The position numbers and the translations under genes were made by a program. From the NCBI GenBank assembly GCA_050300875.1, contig JBNKYL010000109.1, positions 1 to 24,078 of the forward strand: a stretch of 24,078 nucleotides of DNA, read 5' to 3'. Positions 16,449-23,946 of the stretch are shown in pieces. The first letter of the stretch is position 1; every line of letters starts with the position of its first letter. Under the pieces are notes generated by a model, which made no database searches, was not told where the DNA came from, and saw nothing but the letters and a program-made list of their open reading frames with translations. The stretch comes from CBDCFL01 sp050300875. Its GTDB lineage: Bacteria; Pseudomonadota; Alphaproteobacteria; Rhodobacterales; Rhodobacteraceae.

Positions 16449-17052
16449 GGCGGATTTCCTGTAGGCGAAGAATGACGGCTTCCGGATTGGTCATACTGGG
16501 AAATTCATCGCATTGGAACTGCCAGATTTGCCTTGCATTGTGGATTTCTTCAGCGAATCGGCGCCCCTTCAGGAATATGCATTGGCCGCCCTCGGCCATG
16601 TGCCGATGCGCCAATTGGATGAGCTGGGGGAGCTCGGCCAATGCGCGCGCGGAAACAACGTCAGCCGCCTGCGGTGCCGTGTTTTCAATCCGCTCGGTGA
16701 TCACGCTGCAATCCAGGCCAAGATCTGAAATGGCCTGACGCAGAAAAACGGCCTTTCGTTGATCGCTCTCGATCATGGTGACTTTCAGATCCGGCCGTGT
16801 TTCGGCAAAGACGATTGCAAGGACAATGGCAGGCAAACCGCCGCCCGATCCAAGGTCCAGCCAGGTGCGATCGTCTGCTCGCGCAAATTCGGCGAGTTGG
16901 GCCGAATCCACGATATGCCGCTGCCAAAGGTCCGGTAACGTCGACTTGGCGACGAGGTTTATGGCCGGATTCCATTTTCGGATCAGGTCACTGTACGATT
17001 CCAGCCGGTCAATTGTTTCACGTGAAACAGCCAAACCGCAAACTTCAGGCAT
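16441..17052 (-). CDS. rsmG: 16S rRNA (guanine-N7) methyltransferase RsmG (GidB)
   Basis: Methylates a guanine (G527 in E. coli numbering) in 16S rRNA using S-adenosylmethionine; loss often gives low-level streptomycin resistance. The 203-residue protein has the SAM-binding LDLGSGGGLPAIVLAI near residue 70, the earlier NLVAKS and RHIVDSAQL, and VVSARALAELPQL. The start codon shares one base with the mnmG stop (TGATG). Residues 8-13, AVSRET, are encoded by a perfect parS palindrome, a well-known oddity of this gene in several bacteria. Confidence 0.96.
   Translation of the reverse strand: MPEVCGLAVSRETIDRLESYSDLIRKWNPAINLVAKSTLPDLWQRHIVDSAQLAEFARADDRTWLDLGSGGGLPAIVLAIVFAETRPDLKVTMIESDQRKAVFLRQAISDLGLDCSVITERIENTAPQAADVVSARALAELPQLIQLAHRHMAEGGQCIFLKGRRFAEEIHNARQIWQFQCDEFPSMTNPEAVILRLQEIRRV
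17014..17029. promoter_or_regulatory. parS: parS centromere site inside rsmG
   Basis: A perfect 16-bp palindrome, TGTTTCACGTGAAACA, identical to the consensus ParB-binding parS. It lies in codons for Val-Ser-Arg-Glu-Thr near the start of rsmG, about 5.1 kb from the candidate oriC and 1.4 kb upstream of parB. Binding by ParB is inferred from the exact match. Confidence 0.95.
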
Positions 17053-18926
17053 CAGGCCGATCGCCGGGTTTGACGGCGCAGGTGCGACAGAATCAGAGTT
17101 AGCGCAGCGGGCGTCATCCCCTCGACCCGCCCGGCCTGTCCCAGTGTGCGTGGTTTGATCCGTACCAGTTTTGCCTTGAGTTCATTCGACAGCCCCGAAA
17201 GGGAAAAATAGTCGAATTCTTCTGGTATTTCATGCGCTTCATCCCGGCGCACGGCATCGATGTCTTCCTGTTGCCGCGACAGATAGCTCGAATAGAGCGC
17301 ATCGCGACACACCTGATCCATTATCGTCGTTTCTATTGCCGCAACTTCCGGCAGGAGCGTCCGGATGCTGTCCTTGTCGACATCCGGGAAGGCCAGCAAA
17401 GTCCAGGCTGACCGCCGCACACCATCTTCGCTGACCCGTATCCCCGACTTCTTGATTTCCGTAGGGGTGAAATCTTCGCTGGTCAAAAGCTGGCGTGCGG
17501 CATCGAGCTTTTCTGCCTTGCTTTCAAAAGCGGCGCGTCGGGCATCGGACACGATCCCAAGACCGATCGCCATGGGCGTCAGGCGTTGGTCGGCATTGTC
17601 GGCGCGCAGGGAAAGTCGATATTCAGCACGTGACGTGAACATCCGATATGGCTCGGTAACCCCGCGCGTGATCAGGTCGTCGACCATGACCCCGATATAG
17701 GAATCGCTGCGGCTCAGGTGCATGGGATCAAGTCCGCCAGCCCGCAACCCGGCATTCAGGCCCGCGACCAACCCCTGGCCGGCCGCCTCTTCGTACCCTG
17801 TTGTTCCGTTGATCTGCCCGGCCAGAAAGAGACCTGGCAAAACCTTGAGGTTCAAGGCAGGACCCAGCGCGCGCGGATCGACATAGTCATACTCGATCGC
17901 ATATCCGAATTGCAGTATTTCGACCTGCTCTAGGCCGCGAATGGACCGAACATAATCCGTCTGGACGTCTTGCGGCAGTGACGTGGAAATACCGTTCGGG
18001 TAAACGGTATGATCATCAAGCCCTTCTGGTTCAAGGAATATCTGGTGTGAATTCTTGTCTGCAAAGCGAACCACCTTGTCCTCGATCGACGGGCAATAGC
18101 GCGGCCCGACACCATCGATATGCCCACCATACATCGCGGACCGGTTCAGGTTTTCACGGATGATGGCATGTGTGGTTTCATTCGTTTCGGTGATTCCACA
18201 GGATACCTGCCGCGCCTGGGGTGCTGTCGACAGGAACGAGAACATCGTGGCGACGTCATCCCCCGGCTGGTCTGCCAAGTCATCCCACGCAATCGTTCGC
18301 CCATCCAGACGCGGCGGCGTCCCGGTCTTTAGTCGACCAAGCTCCAGGCCCAGATCTTCTATTCTTTCCGCCAAACGGGTTGACGGCTTTTCGCCAATCC
18401 GCCCCCCGGGGTGGGATACATCGCCGATATGAATGACACCGCGCAGAAACGTTCCGGTGGTCAGCACGACAGATGCCGATCGAACTTCGCTGCCATCGCC
18501 AAGACGCACGCCCGCGCACCGACCGGACTCGATCAGAAGATCCGTCACTTCACCTTCGACGACCGAAATATTGGGATGCGCCAGAGTTTCGGACTTGATG
18601 AAGGCCCGATAAAGCGCACGATCAGTCTGCGCACGCGGACCTTGGACGGCCGGGCCCTTGCGACGGTTCAACAACCGAAACTGAATGCCGGCAGCGTCGG
18701 CAGCACGCCCCATTATGCCGTCGAATGCGTCGATCTCCCGAACGATGTGCCCCTTGCCCAACCCTCCAATGGCCGGATTGCACGACATCACCCCAAGACC
18801 ATCAAGTGTCAGCGTCACCAGGGCCACCGACACACCTAGCCGCGCCGCGGCATGGGCCGCTTCGGTTCCGGCGTGGCCTCCGCCAACAATGATAACGTCG
18901 AAATCCCGATGTTTCACGTGAAACAA
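17052..18926 (-). CDS. mnmG: tRNA uridine 5-carboxymethylaminomethyl modification enzyme MnmG (GidA)
   Basis: The FAD-binding partner of MnmE, forming cmnm5U34/nm5U34 in the wobble position of tRNAs. The Rossmann motif FDVIIVGGGHAGTEAA sits just after the start, and signatures such as NPAIGGLGKGHIVREIDAFDG and GLFLAGQINGTTGYEEAAGQ confirm the family. Homologues usually begin MFHVKH, so I choose the TTG at 18926 (624 residues plus stop). GGGA lies 7 nt upstream. Another TTG at 18944 would overlap mnmE by 16 bp. The codons for FHVKH are part of a perfect parS. The stop shares one base with the rsmG start. Confidence 0.94.
   Translation of the reverse strand: MFHVKHRDFDVIIVGGGHAGTEAAHAAARLGVSVALVTLTLDGLGVMSCNPAIGGLGKGHIVREIDAFDGIMGRAADAAGIQFRLLNRRKGPAVQGPRAQTDRALYRAFIKSETLAHPNISVVEGEVTDLLIESGRCAGVRLGDGSEVRSASVVLTTGTFLRGVIHIGDVSHPGGRIGEKPSTRLAERIEDLGLELGRLKTGTPPRLDGRTIAWDDLADQPGDDVATMFSFLSTAPQARQVSCGITETNETTHAIIRENLNRSAMYGGHIDGVGPRYCPSIEDKVVRFADKNSHQIFLEPEGLDDHTVYPNGISTSLPQDVQTDYVRSIRGLEQVEILQFGYAIEYDYVDPRALGPALNLKVLPGLFLAGQINGTTGYEEAAGQGLVAGLNAGLRAGGLDPMHLSRSDSYIGVMVDDLITRGVTEPYRMFTSRAEYRLSLRADNADQRLTPMAIGLGIVSDARRAAFESKAEKLDAARQLLTSEDFTPTEIKKSGIRVSEDGVRRSAWTLLAFPDVDKDSIRTLLPEVAAIETTIMDQVCRDALYSSYLSRQQEDIDAVRRDEAHEIPEEFDYFSLSGLSNELKAKLVRIKPRTLGQAGRVEGMTPAALTLILSHLRRQTRRSA
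18910..18925. promoter_or_regulatory. parS: parS centromere site at the start of mnmG
   Basis: Second perfect copy of the 16-bp parS palindrome TGTTTCACGTGAAACA, covering codons 2-6 of mnmG (Phe-His-Val-Lys-His), 1.9 kb from the rsmG copy and about 3.2 kb from the edge of the candidate oriC. Here the palindrome is read in a different frame from that in rsmG. ParB binding is inferred from the exact consensus match. Confidence 0.95.
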
Positions 18927-18928
18927 TC

Positions 18929-20221
18929 CTATTTCCCAATGCAAAAGCTGGCAAAGATGTGGTCCAGCACATGCTCTACGTCAACCCGCCCGATCATTTG
19001 ATCCAAAGAACGCATGGCGGCGCGAATGTTCTCTGACACCAGTTCACTCTTGTCCAACCCGCCCGACATTTCGGCTGTTGCACGGGTCAACGCGCCGCTG
19101 GCTGCCTCCAGCGCACGCCGATGTCTTAGCCTGCTCGCCGTTCCAACGCGAGCCACCCGTTCCTGAAGCCGGTCCGCAATATCATCAAGCAGCCTACCAA
19201 CGCCCTCACCGGTTATCCCGGACACGGCCTGATCCGTGTGGTCCAGCAGGTCTGCCTTTGAAAACACCAATATATCGTGGTCTTGACGATCAATACCGCC
19301 AGGTATTGTGGATGACTGATCTACCAAGAACACCCGAATATCCGCGTCCCGCGCTCGGGCCACTGCGCGTTCCACGCCCAGTCTTTCGATCTCATCAGGC
19401 GTTTCCCGCAATCCGGCGGTATCCAGAAATACCACGGGAATGCCACGAAGGTCGGCGCGTACCTCGATCACGTCTCGGGTGGTTCCCGCTATTTCTGATG
19501 TGATGGCGACATCCCGGCCCGCGATATAATTCAACAAGGTCGACTTCCCGGAATTCGGCTCACCCACAATCGCAACCTGGAATCCTTCGCGCAGCTGTTC
19601 TGCCGCCCCGACGCCGGATGCTTCTTTGTCCAGCTCGGCCGCGACACCGCCAATAAGTTCCTCAACCTCTGGAAACACATCGACCGGAACGTCTTCGTCA
19701 GCAAAGTCGATCGTCGCCTCAACCAAAGCTGCAGCACGGATCAGATCCGCGCGCCATCGCGAAACTTTGTCGCTCAGCTTGCCTTCGAACACCGCAAAGG
19801 CCTGCTGCCTTTGCATCTCTGTTTCCGCCTCGATCAGGTCCGCCAGGCCTTCGACCTGGGCCAAATCCATATGCCCGTTCTCCAACGCCCTCCGGGTGAA
19901 CTCGCCGGCGTCAGCCGGTCGCAAACCTGCCAATCCATCCAAGGTTGCCAGCACAGCCTTGACCACCGCCATGCTGCCATGAAGCTGCAATTCCACCACG
20001 TCTTCGCCGGTAAAACTATGGCCCGCAGGAAAACAAAGTATCAGGCCGACATCCAGAACCTGACCGCTGGCATTCCGAACCTTCCGCAAAGCAGGCCGAT
20101 GCGGCGACGGCAAGTTTCCGATGAGTTTTCGGCACGCATCAAACGCCCCGGGTCCCGAAACCCGGACAACCGATATACCCGCCCGGCCAGGGGCGGTTGC
20201 CTGCGCGAAAATCGTATCCAT
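18929..20221 (-). CDS. mnmE: tRNA modification GTPase MnmE (TrmE)
   Basis: A GTPase that works with MnmG on wobble uridines. The 430-residue protein begins MDTIFAQATAPGRAGISVVR, the folate-binding N-terminal domain. The G domain is inserted from about residue 215: G1 GEPNSGKST (220-228), G2 TTRD, G3 DTAG (267-270). The G4 position reads SKAD rather than NKxD, which is seen in relatives. The C-terminal catalytic motif C-x-G-K is present as FCIGK at the very end. It is 32 bp after rho and 2 bp before the proposed mnmG start, so all three probably share a transcript. Confidence 0.96.
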   Translation of the reverse strand: MDTIFAQATAPGRAGISVVRVSGPGAFDACRKLIGNLPSPHRPALRKVRNASGQVLDVGLILCFPAGHSFTGEDVVELQLHGSMAVVKAVLATLDGLAGLRPADAGEFTRRALENGHMDLAQVEGLADLIEAETEMQRQQAFAVFEGKLSDKVSRWRADLIRAAALVEATIDFADEDVPVDVFPEVEELIGGVAAELDKEASGVGAAEQLREGFQVAIVGEPNSGKSTLLNYIAGRDVAITSEIAGTTRDVIEVRADLRGIPVVFLDTAGLRETPDEIERLGVERAVARARDADIRVFLVDQSSTIPGGIDRQDHDILVFSKADLLDHTDQAVSGITGEGVGRLLDDIADRLQERVARVGTASRLRHRRALEAASGALTRATAEMSGGLDKSELVSENIRAAMRSLDQMIGRVDVEHVLDHIFASFCIGK

Positions 20222-20253
20222 TCCAGTTTAACTCATTGTTTTACAACAATAAG

Positions 20254-21525
20254 TTACGCATTCATCGAATCGAAGAATTCAGAATTGGTCTTGGTCTGTT
20301 TTAACTTCGACAACAGGAACTCGATTGCATCCGTCGTTCCCATCGGGTTCAGGATCCGGCGCAGGACATAAGTCTTTTGCAGGTCTTTCGGATCGACCAA
20401 CAGTTCCTCTTTCCGGGTGCCGGACTTCAGGATATCCATCGCCGGGAACACGCGCTTGTCGGCGACCTTGCGGTCCAGAACAATCTCGCTGTTGCCGGTG
20501 CCCTTGAATTCTTCGAAGATAACTTCATCCATCCGGCTGCCGGTATCGATCAGCGCCGTGGCGATGATCGTCAGCGACCCGCCTTCTTCGATATTCCGTG
20601 CAGCGCCAAAGAACCGCTTGGGCCGCTGCAACGCGTTAGCGTCGACACCGCCGGTCAACACTTTACCCGATGACGGCACAGTGGTGTTATAGGCCCGCCC
20701 AAGTCGCGTGATCGAATCCAGCAGGATGACCACGTCGCGTTTGTGTTCGACCAGCCGCTTGGCCTTCTCGATCACCATTTCCGACACGGCAACGTGGCGC
20801 GACGCCGGTTCATCGAAAGTGGACGAAATCACTTCACCCTTCACCGACCGCTGCATGTCGGTCACTTCTTCGGGGCGTTCATCGATCAGCAGGACCATCA
20901 GGTAGCATTCAGGATGGTTCTTCTCGATCGAATTGGCGATGTTTTGCAGGATCACGGTCTTACCGGTCCGCGGCGGCGCCACGATCAGCGAACGCTGGCC
21001 CTTGCCGATGGGCGCAACCAGGTCGATCACGCGGGCGGACCGATCCTTGATGGTCGGATCCTCGACTTCCATTTTCAGGCGCTCATCGGGATAAAGCGGC
21101 GTCAGGTTGTCAAAACTGATCTTGTGCCGCGCCCGTTCCGGGTCTTCGAAGTTGATCTGCGTCACCTCGGTCAGGGCAAAGTAATGCTCGCTGTCATCTG
21201 GTGCCTGGATCACGCCTTCGACCGTGTCACCGGTGCGCAGCGAATGTTGCCGGATCATGTCAGGCGAAACATAAATATCGTCCGGGCCCGGCAGATAGTT
21301 GGCCTCGGGCGAACGCAAGAACCCGAAACCGTCCTGCAGAACCTCCAACACGCCATCGCCGGAAATTTCCCAACCTTCATCCGCGCGTTCCCGCAGGATC
21401 TGGAACATCATTTCGCCCTTGCGCATCGTCGATGCGTTTTCGATCTCCAGCTCCTCGGCCATAGCCAAGAGGTCCTTGGGCGTCTTGCTTTTCAGATAGG
21501 ACAGGTTGAGCGAATTCTCAGACAT
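20254..21525 (-). CDS. rho: Transcription termination factor Rho
   Basis: Hexameric RNA helicase that ends untranslated transcripts. I use the ATG at 21525 (MSENSLNLSYLKSK), 423 residues; an in-frame upstream extension of 8 residues is not conserved. The N-terminal Rho domain and cold-shock-like RNA-binding domain contain DGFGFLRSPEANYLPGPDDI. The ATPase has Walker A APPRTGKT near 183-190, then LIDERPEEVTDM and the Q-loop/R-loop region SSGKVLTGGVDANALQ. Origin-proximal rho next to mnmE is typical for alphaproteobacteria. A 116-bp gap to hemJ holds a short hairpin. Confidence 0.97.
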   Translation of the reverse strand: MSENSLNLSYLKSKTPKDLLAMAEELEIENASTMRKGEMMFQILRERADEGWEISGDGVLEVLQDGFGFLRSPEANYLPGPDDIYVSPDMIRQHSLRTGDTVEGVIQAPDDSEHYFALTEVTQINFEDPERARHKISFDNLTPLYPDERLKMEVEDPTIKDRSARVIDLVAPIGKGQRSLIVAPPRTGKTVILQNIANSIEKNHPECYLMVLLIDERPEEVTDMQRSVKGEVISSTFDEPASRHVAVSEMVIEKAKRLVEHKRDVVILLDSITRLGRAYNTTVPSSGKVLTGGVDANALQRPKRFFGAARNIEEGGSLTIIATALIDTGSRMDEVIFEEFKGTGNSEIVLDRKVADKRVFPAMDILKSGTRKEELLVDPKDLQKTYVLRRILNPMGTTDAIEFLLSKLKQTKTNSEFFDSMNA

Positions 21526-21605
21526 GGGCGAACGTCTCCGCGCGGGCATGGGCCGCTGGTTTTGTAGATCACGGGAAAATCACGCCAGAACAGGCGCGGA
21601 GCTTC

Positions 21606-21629
21606 CTTACGCCAAAGACCTTGCGTAAG
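21606..21629 (-). promoter_or_regulatory. Hairpin between hemJ and rho
   Basis: Inverted repeat CTTACGC (21606-21612) / GCGTAAG (21623-21629), extended inward by two A-T pairs after a one-base bulge. It lies 12 bp after the hemJ stop and about 80 bp before the rho start. No T-run follows it on the minus strand, so it is not a clear terminator. It could be an attenuating or processing element in the rho leader. Confidence 0.3.
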
Positions 21630-21641
21630 TCAAACACCCAA

Positions 21642-22094
21642 TCAAAACGGTCGAGCGATCACTGATATGACGATGACGATCAACAACAGCGTCGGCAGCT
21701 CGTTCATCATCCGATAATGACGGCCCGACACCGTGTTTGACCCGGTCATGAAATCCTTGCGCCGTTTTCCCAGCCAATGATGGAACCATGTCAGCACCAG
21801 CACCCCGGTCGCCTTCGACCATGGCCAGACGGACGCCCAGTCAACGACACCGGGCGTAAAGACCAACATCAACCCAAACACCCATGTCGCCACCATGGCC
21901 GGGTTCATGATCGCCCGCAGCAATCGGCGTTCCATCGTCTGAAACAACTGATCTGTATCGCTACCCGTTTCGATCGCTTCTGTGTGATAGACGAACAACC
22001 GCGGCAAATAGAAAATTCCCGCCATCCAGGCGATAACCGAAATCACATGCAATGATTTCACCCACGGATAGATATCAATCAGGAAATCGCCCAA
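21642..22094 (-). CDS. hemJ: Protoporphyrinogen IX oxidase HemJ
   Basis: A membrane protein of the HemJ (UPF0093) family that oxidises protoporphyrinogen IX to protoporphyrin IX in heme synthesis. The 150-residue length is right. It has about four hydrophobic segments: WVKSLHVISVIAWMAGIFYL, AMVATWVFGLMLVF, GVLVLTWFHHWLG and LPTLLLIVIVISVIA. The N-terminal histidine (His16 in SLHVIS) and the second helix region LFVYH are the conserved, probably heme-binding part. The start is TTG at 22094 (TTGGGCGATTTC); no ATG is available nearby. The candidate oriC lies immediately upstream, so its promoter must sit within it. Confidence 0.9.
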   Translation of the reverse strand: MGDFLIDIYPWVKSLHVISVIAWMAGIFYLPRLFVYHTEAIETGSDTDQLFQTMERRLLRAIMNPAMVATWVFGLMLVFTPGVVDWASVWPWSKATGVLVLTWFHHWLGKRRKDFMTGSNTVSGRHYRMMNELPTLLLIVIVISVIARPF

Positions 22095-22176
22095 GGTCCA
22101 GGTCCACGCTTCGTTCCGGGATCATGCGATAAAATAAAAGATATATATAGAAAAGAGATGATGAGTTTGTTGGGGC

Positions 22177-22185
22177 TGTGGATAC
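22177..22185 (-). promoter_or_regulatory. DnaA-box-like 9-mer
   Basis: Minus strand reads GTATCCACA, 8 of 9 matches to TTATCCACA. It lies 14 bp from the AT-rich tract at 22126-22163, the usual placing of a box next to an unwinding element. Confidence 0.55.
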
Positions 22186-22245
22186 TGGGGATTACGCATT
22201 CTTCCGCAAGAATATGCACATGGGGAAAGCCGATTCAAAAACCAT

Positions 22246-22257
22246 CCACAAGCTGGT
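22246..22257 (+). repeat. 12-bp direct repeat, copy 1
   Basis: CCACAAGCTGGT, identical to 22465-22476. Its first five bases complete a weak DnaA-like 9-mer (CCATCCACA, 22242-22250). Both copies run in the same direction, 219 bp apart. Confidence 0.8.
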
Positions 22258-22464
22258 GAAAACTCGGCAGGCCGATATTAACACTATGTAATATTTAGTT
22301 TTTTTCCAGTGGAACACCGGTCGCCCTGTGGGCCATCTGATGAAGATCCGGGATAAGCACACGCTCCACAATGGGTCGGACAAACAACCCACCTGTGCGG
22401 GAAACCCGGTCAAACCCCGCCAAACTGGCGATCTTTCCCCTGACGGGAAGGACTGTCCAATTGG

Positions 22465-22476
22465 CCACAAGCTGGT
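22465..22476 (+). repeat. 12-bp direct repeat, copy 2
   Basis: CCACAAGCTGGT, identical to 22246-22257, here completing the 9-mer TTGGCCACA (22461-22469). Confidence 0.8.
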
Positions 22477-22508
22477 AAACAGCATTGCCCAGAGAGTTAC
22501 ACAAAGAC

Positions 22509-22517
22509 TTGTCCACA
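22509..22517 (+). promoter_or_regulatory. DnaA-box-like 9-mer at the maf start
   Basis: TTGTCCACA, 8 of 9 matches to TTATCCACA. Its last base is the A of the maf ATG, so DnaA bound here could also block maf translation-start-proximal transcription. Confidence 0.5.
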
Positions 22518-23116
22518 TGGCCCAGCCCCTGATCCTTGCCTCAGGCTCCGAAATCCGGGCCCAGTTGTTGGCGCAGGCAGGTCTTGAATTCACCGTCAGC
22601 CCGGCACGGGTGGACGAAGACAGTATCATTCGCGCCATGCAGGCCGAAGAAATCAGCCCCGATCAGATCGCCGACGCGCTCGCCGATGCAAAGGCGTCCC
22701 GCGCAAGTGCCCGCGCCCCCGGCGCATTGGTGATCGGTGCAGACCAGGTGCTGGCGCTCGGTCCGGCGATCCTTCAAAAACCGTCATCTCCCGAAGATGC
22801 GCAGGCCCAGCTTCGCGATTTGTCCGGGCAGACCCATCACCTCTTTTCCGCCGCGGTGATCTACCTGGATGGCGAACCGCAATGGCGGCACACCGGCCAT
22901 GTCCGCCTGACCATGCATGACCTGTCGGATGCGTTCATCGACGATTATGTTGACCGCAACTGGAATGATATCCGTCATTCGGTCGGCGGCTATCAGATCG
23001 AAGCCGAAGGCATCAGGCTTTTCAGCCGTATCGAAGGCGACTATTTCCATGTCCTGGGCCTGGCCTTTCTGGAACTTCTGAATTACCTGCGCATTCGGGG
23101 GGTGATCGCCACGTGA
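22517..23116 (+). CDS. maf: Maf-family nucleotide pyrophosphatase
   Basis: Maf proteins hydrolyse non-canonical or ordinary nucleoside triphosphates to monophosphates and are linked to division arrest. I use the ATG at 22517 (MAQPLILASGSEIRAQLL), 199 residues, since family members begin just before LILAS. The open frame continues upstream to 22328, but that part is the oriC-like region. Conserved features include VDED (about 33-36), DAKAS (about 61-65), VIGADQVLAL and the lysine in LQKPSS. The usual SPRR is replaced by SEIR and ADT by ADQ, so this belongs to a divergent Maf subgroup and its substrate is uncertain. It overlaps aroE by 4 bp. Confidence 0.88.
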   Translation: MAQPLILASGSEIRAQLLAQAGLEFTVSPARVDEDSIIRAMQAEEISPDQIADALADAKASRASARAPGALVIGADQVLALGPAILQKPSSPEDAQAQLRDLSGQTHHLFSAAVIYLDGEPQWRHTGHVRLTMHDLSDAFIDDYVDRNWNDIRHSVGGYQIEAEGIRLFSRIEGDYFHVLGLAFLELLNYLRIRGVIAT

Positions 23117-23946
23117 CCGCAGAACGCACGATCCTCGCCGGTCTGATCGGCCAATCCGCGCTGGATGACAAACTTGTCCGCCTCTTTGGCCATTGGCTGC
23201 ACAAACATTACCTGCGGGCCCAATATGTGCCGCTGACGGTGACGCAAGCCGATCTGCCTGACATCCTGCGCACACTGCCCAAGATTGGCTTTGCCGGCGT
23301 CAATATCGCCGCACCGCATAAAGTCACTGTCTTGACGCTGGCTGATCGCGTCAGCGACCGCGCCGCCCTGATCGGCACTGCCAATACGCTGGTTTTCCGC
23401 GACGACCGGCAGATCTATGCGGACAACACAGAAGGGTACGGGTTCATCGCCTCCCTCCGCGCGGCCGATCCCGGTTGGTCGGCGGGCAAGGGCCCGGCTG
23501 CCGTTCTTGGGGCAGGGGCCGCGGCCCGTGCCGCAGTGGCCGCCTTGCTTGATGCTGGCGCGCGCGAGGTTCGCGTGGCCAACCGCACCCGTGCCCGCGC
23601 CGACGCGTTGCGCATGGAATTCGGCGCGCATGTGAAGGTCTTCGACTGGGTCAAGGCCGGCAACATGCTGGACGAGGCGACGACATTCGTGAACTGTTCA
23701 GCGCTGGGCATGGAAGGCAAACCCGAATTGCGCGTACCGCTCGATGCGTTGGACGCGCGATGCGTTGTCATGGACATGGTGATGACCCCACCGGAAACCC
23801 GACTGCTGCGCGAAGCCCGCGGTCGCGGCTGTCCCACCGCGGACGGTTTGGCAATGTTTATACATCAGGCCGTGCCCGCCTTCGAACGCTGGTTCGGCAT
23901 GCGCCCCGAAGTCGACGAAGCCACCCGCCGCGCGGTGCAGGACTGA
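23113..23946 (+). CDS. aroE: Shikimate dehydrogenase homologue with altered substrate site
   Basis: By position (maf-aroE-coaE) and overall sequence this is the AroE gene; the product normally reduces 3-dehydroshikimate with NADPH. The 277-residue protein starts at GTG 23113 (GTGA overlap with maf). The Rossmann loop is GAGAAAR at 133-139, NRTRAR (157-162) fits NADPH binding, and the HQAVPAFERWFG tail is typical. Canonical substrate residues differ: the HSxSP motif reads D18-D-K-L-V22, the NVTxPHK threonine is Ala66, the NTDG aspartate is Glu107, and the DxVY tyrosine is Met224. Lys70, Asn91 and Gln252 remain. No frameshift or indel explains this. It may be a divergent paralogue, an enzyme with another substrate, or a dying copy. 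Confidence 0.85.
   Translation: MTAERTILAGLIGQSALDDKLVRLFGHWLHKHYLRAQYVPLTVTQADLPDILRTLPKIGFAGVNIAAPHKVTVLTLADRVSDRAALIGTANTLVFRDDRQIYADNTEGYGFIASLRAADPGWSAGKGPAAVLGAGAAARAAVAALLDAGAREVRVANRTRARADALRMEFGAHVKVFDWVKAGNMLDEATTFVNCSALGMEGKPELRVPLDALDARCVVMDMVMTPPETRLLREARGRGCPTADGLAMFIHQAVPAFERWFGMRPEVDEATRRAVQD

Larger units (their letters stand above)
22095..22516. other. oriC: Candidate chromosomal replication origin (oriC)
   Basis: A 422-bp non-coding gap between divergent hemJ and maf, by far the longest in the window. It has two AT-rich tracts, 22126-22163 and 22275-22307. DnaA-box-like 9-mers (consensus TTATCCACA) include TGTGGATAC at 22177-22185 (minus, 8/9) and TTGTCCACA at 22509-22517 (8/9, reaching the first base of maf). 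ATATGCACA at 22212-22220 has one mismatch to TTWTNCACA. Weaker ones are at 22242-22250, 22353-22361 and 22461-22469. A 12-bp direct repeat, CCACAAGCTGGT, occurs twice. Flanking genes point away on both sides, and two parS sites and parAB are nearby. In alphaproteobacteria oriC is commonly close to rho/hem genes and maf. Origin function is inference. Confidence 0.65.

Noticed and set aside
20235..20250. ATTGTT/AACAAT inverted repeat between rho and mnmE as a terminator
   Set aside because: Only six AT-rich pairs, no T-run, and mnmE follows within a few bases on the same strand.
22279..22293. TTAA-N7-TAAT as a CtrA-binding site in the origin region
   Set aside because: Only one half matches TTAA, and CtrA control of the origin is not established for Rhodobacterales.
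22328..22516. A 63-codon N-terminal extension of maf that is open in frame
   Set aside because: Family members begin just before LILAS; the extension covers the DnaA-like boxes and shows no family similarity.
23146..23200. A frameshift in aroE to explain the lost HSxSP motif
   Set aside because: The other two frames in this stretch do not give the missing motif, and the residues on both sides align in the same frame with no change of length.
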